From NCBI RefSeq assembly GCF_012432095.1, contig NC_081158.1:25159865-25223864 (forward strand): a stretch of 64,000 nucleotides of DNA. Reading direction: 5' to 3'. The notes beneath the pieces are model-generated. The model was given only the letters and a program-made list of their open reading frames with translations. It was not told where the DNA came from and did no database searches. The position numbers were made by a program, and so were the translations under genes. Source of the DNA: Onychostoma macrolepis (lineage: Eukaryota; Chordata; Actinopteri; Cypriniformes; Cyprinidae). Positions 35,466-47,393 of the stretch are shown here, in pieces (within the stretch, counting starts at the first letter, position 1; each line of letters begins with the position of its first letter).

Positions 35466-36659
35466 CATTTATATTTCATTTATATGTATATAATTTGAAA
35501 ATGATGTAATTATGTAGTTACTAAGGTTTTTAGCTGTCACTTATGTTTACATGCAAACACAGTATAGTGCGTATACATAATATATCTGGCTGTATATAAT
35601 GCTTTTTTGGCTAATATTGTACACAACCCTTAAACTTTGAAAAAGGTTTGTGTTTGTGACTCTTTCCAATTTCTCAAGTATAAATGGACCAAAGGGGGAC
35701 TACCATACTAGTTTTTATAGTATGATATTCAGTCTTGTTTTATCCATTTCTCAACTCTAATGTGTTTCTTTTTGCCTTTTTTTTCCTGTGACAGTCTAGA
35801 AAAGGGATGCTCTGTGGTAGAGAGCAGCTGTGTGTATTTAAGTGGACGGATTGAAGAAAGGACAGAGAGATATAGAAAGAGAAGGATAAGAAAAGAGAGA
35901 GGGTGAATCCCCAGTCCTTCCGGGACCCAAAGAGTTGAGATTGTGACTGACAGTGGCCGTCCATTCACTCCTTCATTCATCCGCCCTTCAGAACAGCTAA
36001 TATGAATGACGGCGCGGATTAGACCGCGTCTGATCTAAAAAGAGTGCCTCTCTGAATAGAGCAGGATAACATCTCCCTCCCGCCCCAATCCTTTCTTTGC
36101 CTTTTGCTGTCCCAAAGGTCACCCCTGTCAAATGAAGAGTTTTGTGTGTGTGTTCTAATCCTCCGGGGACAGAGGTGATGTTTCGTTTTTGGCCACGTTG
36201 GGCCTCAAATTTCATGGGAACCGGGTGGTCTTCATCTGTGTGCCCAGTGTGACCCGCTGTATCCTCTGTATCTTATTCACAGAATGATATTTGGTTGAAA
36301 ATTCGCTCTCTTTGTGACCTCGAAGGATGGATGAGTTGTTGATAGCGATCTGCAAGGTCTTGCAAAATCCAGCAGGAAACTCAATGCTGTCTGGGTCAAA
36401 GTTGGATATTCTGGGGTGTTTGCAAATACATTTTGGAAAAAGCGCTCGAGTTGAGTTCACATGTTGCTTACTAAGTATCACAGTGGTAGTTTCTTCCAGA
36501 ATACCATTAGAGTTGCATACAGATATTGTTACTACGTTAAAAGATTGTCAAGAGAAAATTAATTAAAAAAGTTTCTTATATGCTTTACAGGGATCCCATA
36601 ATAAACATACATAAATACATAACAGTAAGCATATAAACTGTTTTTGGCACCCATTTCTT
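35466..36659. other. Intron, unique
   Basis: 35690-36570 is unique, with a GA-rich patch at 35862-35900. No exon is supported. Confidence 0.45.
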
Positions 36660-37050
36660 TACTTGTAGTTATGATTGTGAAAGATACTTGCTGGTCAAAT
36701 GATTGGAATAATAACAAATTTTAATCTATTTAACAAAAATTCAACATTGATGATAATAATAATAAACATTTCTTGAGCACCAAATCAGCATATTGCAATG
36801 ATTTCTGAAGGATTATGTGACACTGAAGACTGGAGTAATGATGCTGCTTTACCATCTCAGGAGTAAATTACATTTTAAAATATATTTAAATATAACAATT
36901 ATTTTAAATTGTAATATTGTAAAACTGAATAATATTTGACAATATTACTGTATTTCTGATTCAATGAATGCAGCCTTGGTGAGCATAAGAGATTTCTGTC
37001 AAAAACTATTTAAAAAATCCTAATTATTACAACCTTTTGACCTCTAGTGT
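36660..37050 (-). repeat. Dispersed cyprinid repeat, minus copy
   Basis: GAGCACCAAATCAGCATATT, ATGTGACACTGAAGACTGGA and ATGCAGCCTTGGTGAGCATA are the reverse complement of the 34975-35465 family. The two copies lie 1.2 kb apart in inverted orientation. Confidence 0.75.
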
Positions 37051-37162
37051 ATATTTTCATTGTAATTGTTTCAAAACAAAGTTGGTCATAGACATGTTTC
37101 ATTTTTTTCCCCCTGATAATCCATAGCAAGCCATTGTGAAATGGGTGATACAAAATAAAGGA

Positions 37163-37214
37163 TAGATGGATGGATGGATGGATGGATGGATGGATGGATG
37201 GATAGATAGATAGA
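37163..37214. repeat. (GGAT)n with (GATA)n microsatellite
   Basis: About ten GGAT units followed by three GATA units. Confidence 0.95.
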
Positions 37215-37988
37215 TTTGGCGTCATTCAAACATTTTAGGAGAACATTTTTTGTCACAAAATGTAAATTGATATTGCTGTCTAACATTAGACAATATATTT
37301 ATCGTTGCAGACTGTTGGGCTCAGACACATGGTACAGCTGGTGGGTTTAGACACAGGTGTGTGTGTGTGTGTGTGTCAGTGAGGGAGCATCGTGCCACTG
37401 GAGAATCTACACATCAGAGACACAAGCTGCACTGATTAATACTGCTTTCAATTGTCTGGGTGGGTGGGAGTGTGGGTGGCTTTACTTAGCTGTACTTAGG
37501 GGACAAAACCGTCAGCAGAAGTTAACTAAATCTGACAAATTCCCTTTGGAGACATATGTGAAGGTCATCAAATGTCAAAGATTAGGTAAATAGTGTTTTC
37601 ATTTATTCTAAAAAAGTTCATTTAGGTTTGAGTTTAGGTTAGTAACAGTAATCAGCTTTATAAAAACCTATGGCATATGTTGATTTAGGTTAAATATGTG
37701 TGGTTCAGGATGTCTGCGGCACCTCGTTAGACCTCCTGCACTGTGATTCAACGTGCAATTATCCTGCAGACTAACTCTGCACCAATCAATTCCGCTATTG
37801 ATTAGTGATTGATCTGATGTTTACTTGTGAAAACACAGCAAGAATATCATTTAACAGCTCTTTGTCACTGCCACAGGATCAGTTTATTAAAAATGGAAAA
37901 TGTAATTATGATGGATGACCACATTCATTGGCTAAATATATCTGTCCTCTGACTGTTTTTACTCTCCTTCCCTTCTTTTACTTTTTTT
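37215..37988. other. Intron before CHCH exon, unique
   Basis: Unique sequence with a short (GT)n at 37355-37376. The block 37700-37960 before the CT tract is balanced in composition and could be partly conserved. No other gene seen. Confidence 0.45.
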
Positions 37989-38011
37989 GTCTCTCTCTCT
38001 CTCTCTCTCAG
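37989..38011 (+). repeat. (CT)n tract forming the CHCH exon acceptor
   Basis: An uninterrupted CT microsatellite runs directly into the CAG acceptor of the 38012 exon, so the polypyrimidine tract of this splice site is itself a simple repeat. Confidence 0.9.
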
Positions 38012-38147
38012 GCGATACGAAATTAGTCCAGTGTGCACCGACCTTCAGGGGCAGATTCTGAAGTGCTACAGAGAAAATGCTGGAAAAACTCTGCTGTGCT
38101 CCAACATCGCCTCTCTATACATGCAGTGCGTCAACAGTGCAAAACAG
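38012..38147 (+). CDS. chchd3: chchd3 (MIC19) exon, twin CX9C CHCH domain
   Basis: A 136-nt exon that starts by completing a split lysine codon and continues RYEISPVC. It holds the whole CHCH domain: CTDLQGQILKC, then YRENAGKTLL, then CSNIASLYMQC, ending VNSAKQ. Both cysteine pairs have nine residues between them, giving the two CX9C motifs that form two disulfides in the helix-turn-helix fold. In the family this domain is oxidised by MIA40/CHCHD4 on import into the intermembrane space and binds the MIC60 C-terminus. All four cysteines are present. The acceptor is an unbroken TC microsatellite running into CAG; the donor is GTAAAT, which is weaker. The intron after it is phase 0. The motif is diagnostic for the family, and CYREN plus CVNSAKQ favour CHCHD3 over CHCHD6. 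Confidence 0.96.
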
Positions 38148-38503
38148 GTAAATATTAGAGTGTGTATCTATGTCAGTGCCTGATATTTTCACCATTAGAT
38201 AGTTGTAGTTTTGTTGAATCAGATCAAAAATATTTGTAACAGTGGTTTTTTTTTTTTTGTGTGTGTATTTTGTTTTATTTAACACAAGTTTAAGAAATGG
38301 TTAAATTATATATCTTCCAGAATTTTACTTTAGAATAAATTATTTAAAATAATTGTAATTTGCTAAATTTTAAATAATTTGAAACATATTGTTCAAATAT
38401 TATTTTTTATTTGTCAGGTAAATACATGTACAATTTGAGATCTTTATTCCAGGGCATGTGAGAAGTGTTTTAACATAATATAAAATGTTAATCTTATAAA
38501 TAA

Positions 38504-38632
<129 letters not shown>

Positions 38633-39930
38633 TTTAAAAGTACAGAGAATATGATAAATGTTTCATCATTATATGAAATGTTAATATCTAATATAAATGT
38701 AGAGACACATAAATGTTTAATATAAATGTAAAATAGGTTGTAGAAGAATTGAATTAAATCTTCACTCGTGTAAGTCAAAAGCTTTTGACCACTTTTGCCC
38801 ATGGTGCTAGTAGTATGTATTAAGACACATTCTAGTAGTGTGTGCGTCTTCTGTTTTGTATGTTCTACCAGTTCCCAGCAACCCTAGCGTACGAATTAGC
38901 ATCTACAGCTGCTCTTTAGTCCACAGCATTAAGATCCAGTGAAACAGCCTTGCCGTCCTCTCCAAGCCCTGTAATAACACACTCTCTGCCTGACCCGCAC
39001 CTCCATTTGCAAATCCAAACTTCTGCCCAGTGTTCTCTCACTTTCCGCTTGGCTACAGGCGCCACTAAGTTCACTCTAAATTGTAGGCTCAGACGAAAGA
39101 CTCATTTCCATAATACCAGCTGACAGCTGCTCTTCTTGGTGCGGGCCTAAGTGTGTGTTAAATGAAGTAAGTGGGAACAGGGATGTGTCATTTAAATAGC
39201 GTCGGCCCACAATCCCCCGTCACAGCATCCCTGGTCCGGATTCCGTAATGCAAGAATGGAAATAGGCAGCATTGGACTGACCCTCTCCGAAAATCTCCTC
39301 CACACACTCCAGCAATTCTATGCAAACACAATTTATATTCAGATGGGTCTTTCCATTAGATTTTTACAACGGCACAGTTTGGGGAGCGAGAGAGAAAGAG
39401 TGTTGCCCTCTGGGGTATTAGTTTAAAGCAGCGCTGTGAATTCTGCTGCACTTAAGCAATACATCATGTAAATAAAGAGATGTTTTATTCATTGTTGTGT
39501 ATGCGCCAAATTTACCTGTAACTTCTTTAGCATCTCTAATGTTTTCGTGTTTTTGTGTTTGCGTATATGCATGTTCTTGCACGCAGGCTTGTTCTTAGTA
39601 TTGCTGTTTGGTAAATTTAATATGGATTCCAATAATGGCATGAGGTATTTTATGATTTTATTGACTTGGCTGTGAGGAACAGAGGTTACCTGTGCAATAA
39701 ACTTTTATTAGTCACAAAGGAAGACCAAAAAATAACAGTCAAATAACAAAATAGCTAAACTGCTTATGTGCTTTGTGTATGTGTGATAGAAAGGGATAGA
39801 GGGCTGTGCAGCCAAGCAAAATATGTGTATTTTGAATATATCAGAGCTTAAATTTGCTGTACAGCTACCATTCACTACAGCAAAACACTTTTTTTGAATG
39901 TACACTTTTTTCCGCCACTGAATAAAAAAT
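38633..39930. other. Intron, unique block
   Basis: 38800-39480 is unique and relatively GC-balanced, for example 39120-39260 with GCGTCGGCCC and CCCCCGTCACAGC, so it is a candidate for conserved noncoding sequence. 39480-39930 is AT-richer. No exon seen. Confidence 0.45.
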
Positions 39931-39935
39931 AAAAA

Positions 39936-40212
39936 AAGGTAATTGTGACTTTTTATCTCACAATTCTGACTTTTTTCTTGCAGTTGTGAGTTTACATCTC
40001 GCAATTCTGACTATTTTTCTCTAAATTGTGAGATGTAAAGTTATAAAGTCAGAATAGACAGCAAATATAAACATATAATAGACAGCAAATATAAAAATAT
40101 CGCAATTCTGACTTTTTTCTCGCAAATGTGACTTTGTATCGCAATTCGGAGAACAAAGTCAGAATCTCGCAATTACAACAAAAAAAGTCAAGAATTGTGA
40201 GAATTGCAATTA
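39936..40212. repeat. Inverted tandem repeat of GCAATTCTGACTTTTTT units
   Basis: CACAATTCTGACTTTTTTC, CGCAATTCTGACTATTTTTC and CGCAATTCTGACTTTTTTC alternate with inverted forms such as AAAGTCAGAATAG and AAAAAGTCAAGAATTGTGAG. I recognise this as a common cyprinid satellite-like repeat; the precise family name is not known to me. Confidence 0.75.
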
Positions 40213-41692
40213 ACTTTTTTTTTTTTTTTGATTCAGTACTGGAAACGGGCTTCCATAGTTGCTTGAGTAACTGCTCTGACAAATTCAGTGTGTAATTTGT
40301 TACACTGAATATTTTTGACCAATTCATTAAAATAATCATCATAAGAGTATTTTTTTGTGAATCTCTACACTTTTTTTTCATTAGTTTTGTTGTGTTCTGT
40401 TTTGTTTTGGTGTTTTGTTTTTGTTTTATGTGTTTTGGTTGTTTATTTATTTATTTTTTGTTTGTTTTTTTCTTGTAGGCTTTGTTTGTTTTTTATTTTG
40501 TTTGCATGATCACTATGCAGTAGAGAAGTTTTGTGTATTTATTGTCTTAACATCAGAACCCAGACGTTTTTTTTTATTCCCCATATGCTATGGTGAAATA
40601 TAATCATAGTATCATAGTAAATTAGATCGAATACTGATTATGATAGGAAATTAGATTTTTGTTAGATTCTTGCATTGTTTTGATTTTAAAAGATGTGGGC
40701 ATGTCAAGCAACCTTTCCATGCTGGCAGCAGTCTAATTTAGCTAAACCTTCTACTAAAAAACAGTTTTCCACCAAAATACTGTAGTTTGATTGGACAACC
40801 TGTCACCTTGGCTTTGACTTGTAGGTTCTCCTTCAGTCCCTGGCATTTTTGACTTCCATCTATCGTCACTGTAGATCACAATGTCTGATATTCTGGCCAG
40901 TCCTTGCTTGTCTGTCTGGATCTGGAAGTCCCTCGGGATCTTATCTTTGTCGTTTTCAGAGAACAAGGACTGGATAGCTCTGTATATTTGTATAAACAAC
41001 TCTTATTGAAAGAATCTAGATAGAGTGGTTCTAATCAGTGGTCACCGTTGCTAAAGAGCCAAAGAGGAATGAATTCCCCTGATACGGCCTGAGTAGCAGA
41101 GAGGGTAACAACAGTGATCGGTCACGGCTGTGGCTTTGTGGACGTAATTACTCCATGGTTTATCTTTGCTGGACTGATAATATTTTGGCTGTGACCTTCT
41201 TCCCCTTCTTCCATCACTTTGTGAAGCAGTGACTGCGGTACAACCCCGAGCCGATAGTGCCCTGAGCCCAGAGATAAAGTATACGCCCTCTTCCTCTCAA
41301 AGCACCGTGAATACTACCATATCGGCAGCAATCTCTCATTCGCTCTTTCTTATTCCTAACGCATGGTCAAACACTCCTCACCCTCCCTCCCTCTCTCTCT
41401 CTCTCTCTTCTCTCAACTGTCGTCCACTCTATCGGAAAGAGCGGAAGAGTTTGTGACTACAGCATCTGTTTGTGCCAAGGCGTATTTTTCACTGGCACGA
41501 ACTCGTGTCCTTTGGAGGTTTGGGACAAATACCACCACCTGTTCGAGTGTTTTTCTCTAGTCTAGAACTTTTTGCTAATTTTTAGCATTATGAAATCATG
41601 CTCAAAATAAACAGTGAGATACAGGAATGCATTGCCTTATTGCAGTGCCTTAAAGATTAATTTACACCTATATTGTGCTATACGGGTGCTGG
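40213..41692. other. Intron, T-rich then unique
   Basis: 40380-40500 is T/G-rich (TTTTGTTTTG type). 40620-41570 is unique, with a (CT)n tract at 41392-41412. No exon is supported. Confidence 0.45.
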
Positions 41693-43205
41693 TCATATAA
41701 TTAGAATATCATCAAAAAGTTGATTTATTTCACTAATTCCATTCAAAAAGTGAAACTTGTATATTATATTCATTCATTACACACAGACTGATATATTTCA
41801 AATGTTTATTTCTTTTATTTTGATGATTAGAGCTTACAGCTCATGAAAGTCAAAAATCAGTATCTCAAAATATTAGAATATTTACATTTGAGTTTGAATA
41901 AATGACCATCCCTACAGTATAAATTCTGGGTATCTCTTGTTCTTTGAAACCACAATAATGGGGAAGACTGCTGACTTGGCAATGATCCAGAAGATGAACA
42001 TTGACACCCTCCACAAAGAGGGTAAGTCACAGAAGGTCATTACTGAAAGGTGTGGCTGTTTACAGAGTGCTGTATCAAAGCATATTAAATGCAAAGTTGA
42101 CTGGAAGGAAGAATTTGGGTAGGAAAAGGTGCACAAGCAACAGCGATGACCGCAAGCTTGAGAATACAGTCAAGCAAAGCCGATTCAAACACTTGGGAGA
42201 GCTTCACAAGGAGAGAACTGAAGCTGGAGTCAGTGCATCAAGAGTCACCACGCTCAGGCGTCTTCAGGAAAAGGGCTACCAAGCCACTTCTGAACCAGAG
42301 ACAACGTCAGAAGCATCTTAACTGGGCTGTGGAGAAAAGAACTGGACTGTTGCTCAGTGGTCCAAAGTCCTCTTTTCAGATGAAAGTAAATTTTACATTT
42401 CATTTGGAAATCAAGGTCCCAGAGTCTGAAGGAAGAGTGGAGAGGCACAGAATCCATGTTGCTTGAAGTCCAGTGTGAAGTTTCCACAGTCAGTGATGAT
42501 TTGGGCTGCCATGTCATCTGCTGGTGTTGGTCCACTGTGTTTTCTGATGTCCACAGTCAACGCAGCCATCTACCAGGAAATTTTAGAGCACTTCATGCTT
42601 CCTTCTGTTGACAAGCTTTATGGAGATGCTGATTTCATTTTCCAGCAGGACTTGGCACACTGCCAAAGGTACCAAAAGCTGGTTCAATGACCATAGTGTT
42701 ACTGTGCTTGATTGGCCAGCAAACTCGCCTGACCTGAACCCCATAGAGAATCTGTGAAGATGAGAGACAACAGACCCAACAATGCAGATGAGCTGAAGGC
42801 CACTATCAGAGCAACCTGGGCTCTCATAACACCTGAGCAGTGCCACAGACTGATCGACTCCATGCCACGCCGCATTGCTGCAGTAATTCAGGCAAAAGGA
42901 GCCCCAACTAAGTATTGAGTGCTGTACATGCTCATACTTTTCATGTTCATACTTTTCAGTTGGCCAAGATTTCTAAAAATCCTTTCTTTGTATTGGTCTT
43001 AAGTAATATTCTAATATTTTGAGATACTGATTTTTGACTTTCATGAGCTGTAAGCTCTAATCATCAAAATTAAAAGAAATAAACATTTGAAATATATCAG
43101 TCTGTGTGTAATGAATGAATATAATATACAAGTTTCACTTTTTGAATGGAATTAGTGAAATAAATCAACTTTTTGATGATATTCTAATTATATGACCAGC
43201 ACCTG
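41693..43205 (+). mobile_element. Tc1-like element E with long TIRs
   Basis: TA-flanked (41691-41692, 43206-43207), 1513 bp. The left end GGGTGCTGGTCATATAATTA and the right end TAATTATATGACCAGCACCT are inverted; TIR homology extends about 200 bp, through CAAAAATCAGTATCTCAAAA. The family differs from elements A-D. Confidence 0.93.
41958..42918 (+). pseudogene. Tc1-like transposase pseudogene (element E)
   Basis: Starts MGKTADLAMIQKMNIDTLHK with a helix-turn-helix stretch VITERCGCLQSAVSKHI, then shifts frame. GRKRCTSNSDDRKLENTV follows in a second frame and LNWAVEKRTG in a third. The nucleotide sequence near 42380 still encodes an LFSDESKF-type first catalytic motif in one frame. FQQDLAHCQ retains the second Asp, and SPDLNPIENL the glutamate, followed by a TGA where Trp is usual. 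It ends PTKY-TGA at 42918. At least three frameshifts plus a nonsense change show it is inactive. It is a different Tc1 lineage from A-D, judged by its N-terminus and ends. Confidence 0.88.
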
Positions 43206-43329
43206 TATATCTATATCTTCAGATCACAAAAAGAGATGATTTAAATATTTAAATATTTTTTTTTTATTGTTTTCAATACAATAAAAGTGAATGTGACCAA
43301 GGTTTTTTTATTATTTTATCAGTTTTTTT

Positions 43330-43576
43330 GGTAGCACTTTATTTTAAGGTCCAATTCTCACCATTAACGAACAATTAACTGTGACCTTGCCTCAATAAAC
43401 TCCTAATTTGCTGCTTATTAATAGTTAGTAATGTAGTCGTTAAATTTAGGTATTGGGCAGGATTAAGGACGTAGGAATATGTGCTTTATAAGTGCTAATA
43501 ATAATATATTAATAATAGGCATGCTAATAAGCAGCTAGTTAATAGTGAGAATTGGTCCCTATACTGAAGTGTTACC
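43330..43576. mobile_element. MITE with GGTAGCACTTTATTTTAAGG ends
   Basis: The left end GGTAGCACTTTATTTTAAGG and the right end CCCTATACTGAAGTGTTACC are imperfect inverted repeats. The interior has TTAATAGTTAGTAATG and TTAATAGTGAG words. It is 247 bp and non-coding. Its ends are related to the elements at 17771 and 59125. Confidence 0.8.
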
Positions 43577-44018
43577 GGTTTTTTATATTTCGATTTAGCT
43601 TTAACAGTTTTCTGTCTTTATTTTTAGTCATTTTAATACTTCAAGTTTAATAATAATTTATTTCATTTATTTGGCAAGGCAACATTTCAGTTTTTAATTG
43701 AATTTAAGTTTTCATCTAATATTTGTATTTCATTTTGTTTCAACTTTATTTCAATTATTATTAAATAAATTTTCATTAGTTTTAGTTTTGTTAATAATAA
43801 AAAAATATATTTATATTATGCACATCTTCAGATTTGGCGCTTTGCATGTCTATATGTGCCATATTTATATATATATGCAAACCTAAATAAGATTGAAGAG
43901 ATTTTAATTGAAAAAATTGCAAGTGTTTCTCACATAAATCACTCATATGACTTCAGAAGATTTGACACATAGCACACTATTCATATGGACTGTTTTTATA
44001 GTATGTTATGGACTTATA

Positions 44019-44449
44019 TGTGACCCTGGACCACAAAACCAGTCTTAAGTCGCTGGGGTATATTTGTAGCGATAACCAAAAATACACTGTATGGGTCAAA
44101 ATTATCGATTTTTCTTTTATGTCAAAAATCATTAGGATATTCAGTAAAGATTCCATGAAGATATTTTGTAAATTTACTACTGTAAATATATCAAAACATC
44201 GTTTTTGATTAGTAATATGTATTGCTAAGAATTCATTTGGACAATTTTAAAGGCGATTTTCTTAATGTTTAGATTTTTTTGCACCCTCAGATTCCAGATT
44301 TTCAAATAGTTGTATCTCAGACAAATATTGTCCGATCCAAACAAACCATACATCAACGGAAAGCTTATTTATTCAGCTTTCAGATGATGCATAAATCTCA
44401 GTTTTGAAAAAATTTACAGTTAAGACTGGTTTTGTGGTCCAGGGTCACA
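44019..44449. mobile_element. Complete TGTGACCCTGGACC MITE
   Basis: TGTGACCCTGGACCACAAAA at the left and TTTTGTGGTCCAGGGTCACA at the right are perfect 20-bp inverted repeats, continuing through CCAGTCTTAA / TTAAGACTGG. It is 431 bp with TA-rich flanks. The copy at 28443-28713 is a truncated relative. Confidence 0.92.
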
Positions 44450-45035
44450 TATGATGTATTTTTCAACTTGAAAGTTTTATTGTATGGAAAAGAACAGCGG
44501 AACAAAACATCCTCATTTAATTGTCCTCATTTACTTTCTTAATAAATGTTAAATATCCAATTTTGCTGGAAAATATGTATGATTATTTTAAATTGTTGCA
44601 GCTGCAGTTAATGAGAGTACAAATAAGGACAAATCTGTTGTTTTCTCTCAAAACGTCTCTATGGCTTCTTCCTTTTTTATAGTCTTGACGACAGACCGTG
44701 ACGCCCGTCTATCTTCTCCTCTCCTTCTCTTCCATTCTCTCTCCTTCTCTCACTCTAGGGATTCTTATTTCCTGTTATCGGGTGCAGTAGCCTGTGAGAG
44801 ATGCGTATTGACGGGAAGAAAGAGCCGCATGTTTACGTTTGGTTGTGTTGGGGCTTTTTGCTTCCACCGTGGTTTGCCGTGTGGCTCATCTCTCAAGAAT
44901 ATGCACACATTCACTCCTTTTTCCTTTTAACTCTCTCTTTCTCCTTGTGAATTTGCATGCAAATGCCGTGGAAACGTGCCACTGCGTCTCTTGCTTTTTT
45001 CCTAACACACACTCTGTCTTTTTGTCTTTGTCTAG
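44450..45035. other. End of last chchd3 intron
   Basis: Unique sequence with CT-rich patches (44700-44760). The final 30 bp are the TTTGTCTTTGTCTAG acceptor. No other feature seen. Confidence 0.5.
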
Positions 45036-45059
45036 GACAAGTTGAGGACTGGAGGTTAA
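45036..45059 (+). CDS. chchd3: chchd3 (MIC19) terminal coding exon and stop
   Basis: After the acceptor TTTGTCTTTGTCTAG the frame reads DKLRTGG and then TAA. It joins the CHCH exon in phase 0 to give AKQ-DKLRTGG. Human CHCHD3 ends AKQ followed by a seven-residue tail closing in GG, so the length and the final glycine pair are kept while the middle differs. Only 24 coding bases lie in this exon; the rest is 3'UTR. The exon is too short for a similarity search, so the call rests on splice-site quality, matching phase, tail length and the GG-stop ending. The preceding intron is 6.9 kb and contains a Tc1-like element and two MITEs. Confidence 0.88.
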   Translation, partial: DKLRTGG

Positions 45060-45727
45060 GTCTCTGTGCAGAAGACCTGTTTGTATTTGTGATCTCACCG
45101 TTTATCGACTGTTGCCAAGGAAAGACGCCACCCGGAGACACACCTGAGCAGACCTGAAGCAGAATCTGCAGTGGATTGAGAGCTAGATACCCTTGAACCT
45201 TCCTTTTTTTCCTATACCCTTTCCCATCACTTTTACCTTTCTACCTCCTTCCTGTTATTTCACCGTTATCCAGTAAAAGGGAAACTGGTATCCATTTCTG
45301 AAATGGACAGAATCCGTAAGCAGCGGCGATCGTAGGTGGAACTCACCTGAACTAGAAAATGCACCTTTTTTTGGTTCACAAAGGATAGCACATAGTGAAG
45401 AGAACCGAACTAGACACCAAATATTGGCCACACTAGGCCAATCTAGACCCAACCACAACAGAATCCCAGAACTCTGAGTTGGTTCTAGATTTGGTCGGTC
45501 TGGTTGCGTAGCGTCACTTATCCAGTCACCATACCATCATACCTGTGATCCACCCTGTTAACCACAATCCTCCATCACAATACCCATTGCACTAGTCACA
45601 TCCTCCAGCTGTTCGTTGTGTTTTTGCGTGTGATGTTCATTATCGTTTTTTGTCTCGTCGTTCAGACAAAAAGGTCAGGTCTGATCCCCTGATCTGCTTT
45701 AAAGAATAAACAATTCAAACCCTAAGC
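45060..45727 (+). other. chchd3: chchd3 3'UTR
   Basis: Sequence from the TAA to the presumed cleavage site just after the AATAAA at 45705. It is unique, of balanced composition and free of the TE families seen around it. It contains several CCAT/ACCATC stretches near 45530-45600. The exact 3' end is inferred from the poly(A) signal. Confidence 0.7.
45705..45710 (+). terminator. chchd3: Poly(A) signal AATAAA of chchd3
   Basis: The only canonical AATAAA I find between the stop codon and 45.73 kb. A GT/T-rich stretch (TTCTGATTGTGTCC, 45730-45743) follows about 20 nt downstream, as expected for a cleavage-stimulation element. Confidence 0.75.
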
Positions 45728-47393
45728 CACTTCTGATTGTGTCCTATTATTGTCTTAATACTAGGGCTTGATTAAACGCATCTAAAGAATTAACTACATG
45801 ACAGTTAATTAATCAGCAATAATTGCATGATGATTTATATGAAAGCCTACAAAATCCAGTCTGTTTTGCAATTGAATTTGAGGTTTTGCCTTGTTCAATC
45901 AAATCAGATCACATCTAGCTATTTTTCAGTTCTTATGCCGAATTTTTAAAGTGCAGCATTTATAGCAAATGTTTTAAAGAGGTTTAGGATCAGATCAGTC
46001 TTTAGCTGCTACATCATGTCTCAAATTTTTCAATCCTTGTGCCATTTTTAAAATGTTCTCAAGATGTGTTTTAATACTTGTTTTTGTTTAGAAGTTATTT
46101 TACTAAATGAGTTAACTTCGCAGCATTAGTTACATTCCCTAGTGAAAACAAGTATACTAAAATGTATTCGAAAATAAAAAAATTTGTAGTAAGTATACTA
46201 CAAATACATTTACATATTTATATGCTCAATAAAAATATCCTGCAATTGTACTTTTGGTGTACTAAGCTGGTACTGTATACTTAGTGTGCTAAATTGGAAC
46301 AACTAATTTTGTGCTTAATGTTCTTTAATTGTGATTGCTTAATTGTGTTCTTTAATTAAAGTCCAACTAAAGATATACTTTTGATTGTGCTAAAGTGGAA
46401 CTATTCCAAGTATACTTCAGGTACACTTCAAATATCTTCCGTTTAAAGATCATACAGAGATCATACAATCCTTGTTAGTGATATTAAAAATCATATTGTA
46501 GGCATAATATTAAGAAATGTGTATTGTACAATAAAAAATACTCCAAATAAATTTTAATTATAAATTTATATCAGTTAGTCTTAAGTGATATGTCAAGTAT
46601 ATTTAGTATGAAATATATGTATTTTAAATAATGGCATAGGTTTCTTTTCTTCTTTTTTTTTACTAGGGTTATTATATGTTTCTTATACTTTGATGGCATT
46701 GAGTTGTAGATTAGGAATAGTTTCATGAAAACCCTTTTTGATATAGAGAATTGGAAAAAAATCAAGAGAACTGCAAAGAATGAGAGCGCTTGAGAGTGAA
46801 AGCACGTTTCCATCCTAAAGCGTAGCCTCTCTCTCTCTTTTATATCTCTTTCCCCTCCCTCATTCTCCTCACCATTTTAAATTTATCCGTCAGACTATGC
46901 AGTGTCGCTCCAGTAGTTCTGGAGAGCAGTGAAAATACCTCTTCACTTTCAGGCTAAAAACCCGCTTCACACACACATACACACATTTATAAAGTTGCCA
47001 GCCATGAGAACTCTTCTCCATGCCAGATGAACATTCTCTGTGCACTGGTGGTCTGAAAACATGGCAAACACAAACATGCCATCTCTACTGGATCTCCTTT
47101 TCTCTCTCATACAAGCGCACACACACACACACATACACATACATACATACATCCCTAATGTTTGACTCCAGGCACATTTATGAAGGTATTGGAGGTTGGA
47201 CTGACTAAATGAAGGCTGTTTTTCAGGTGAGGCCAAGGCTGGATGGACAGCACCACACGATGAATCAAAATTTCTAGGCCAAGTTTTTTTTTTTTTTTTT
47301 TGTAGCATCTGGGAATGTGTTGAATCCTCAGAGACCCTGTCAGTCAGGTACGTTTTTCTCCAGTTGAGACCCTCAATAGTAATTTACTTCCTT
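45728..47393. other. Intergenic sequence after chchd3
   Basis: 45760-46100 is AT-rich. 46130-46560 is built from repeated GTATACT / AGTATAC / GTACTTTTGGTGTAC words and looks like a diverged dispersed repeat. Poly-A/T runs lie near 46650 and 47285. (CA)n patches occur at 46968-46985 and 47117-47152. No gene seen. Confidence 0.45.

Noticed and set aside
37086..37225. Ser-Ile-His-Pro repeat ORFs
   Set aside because: Translations of the (GGAT)n microsatellite on the minus strand.
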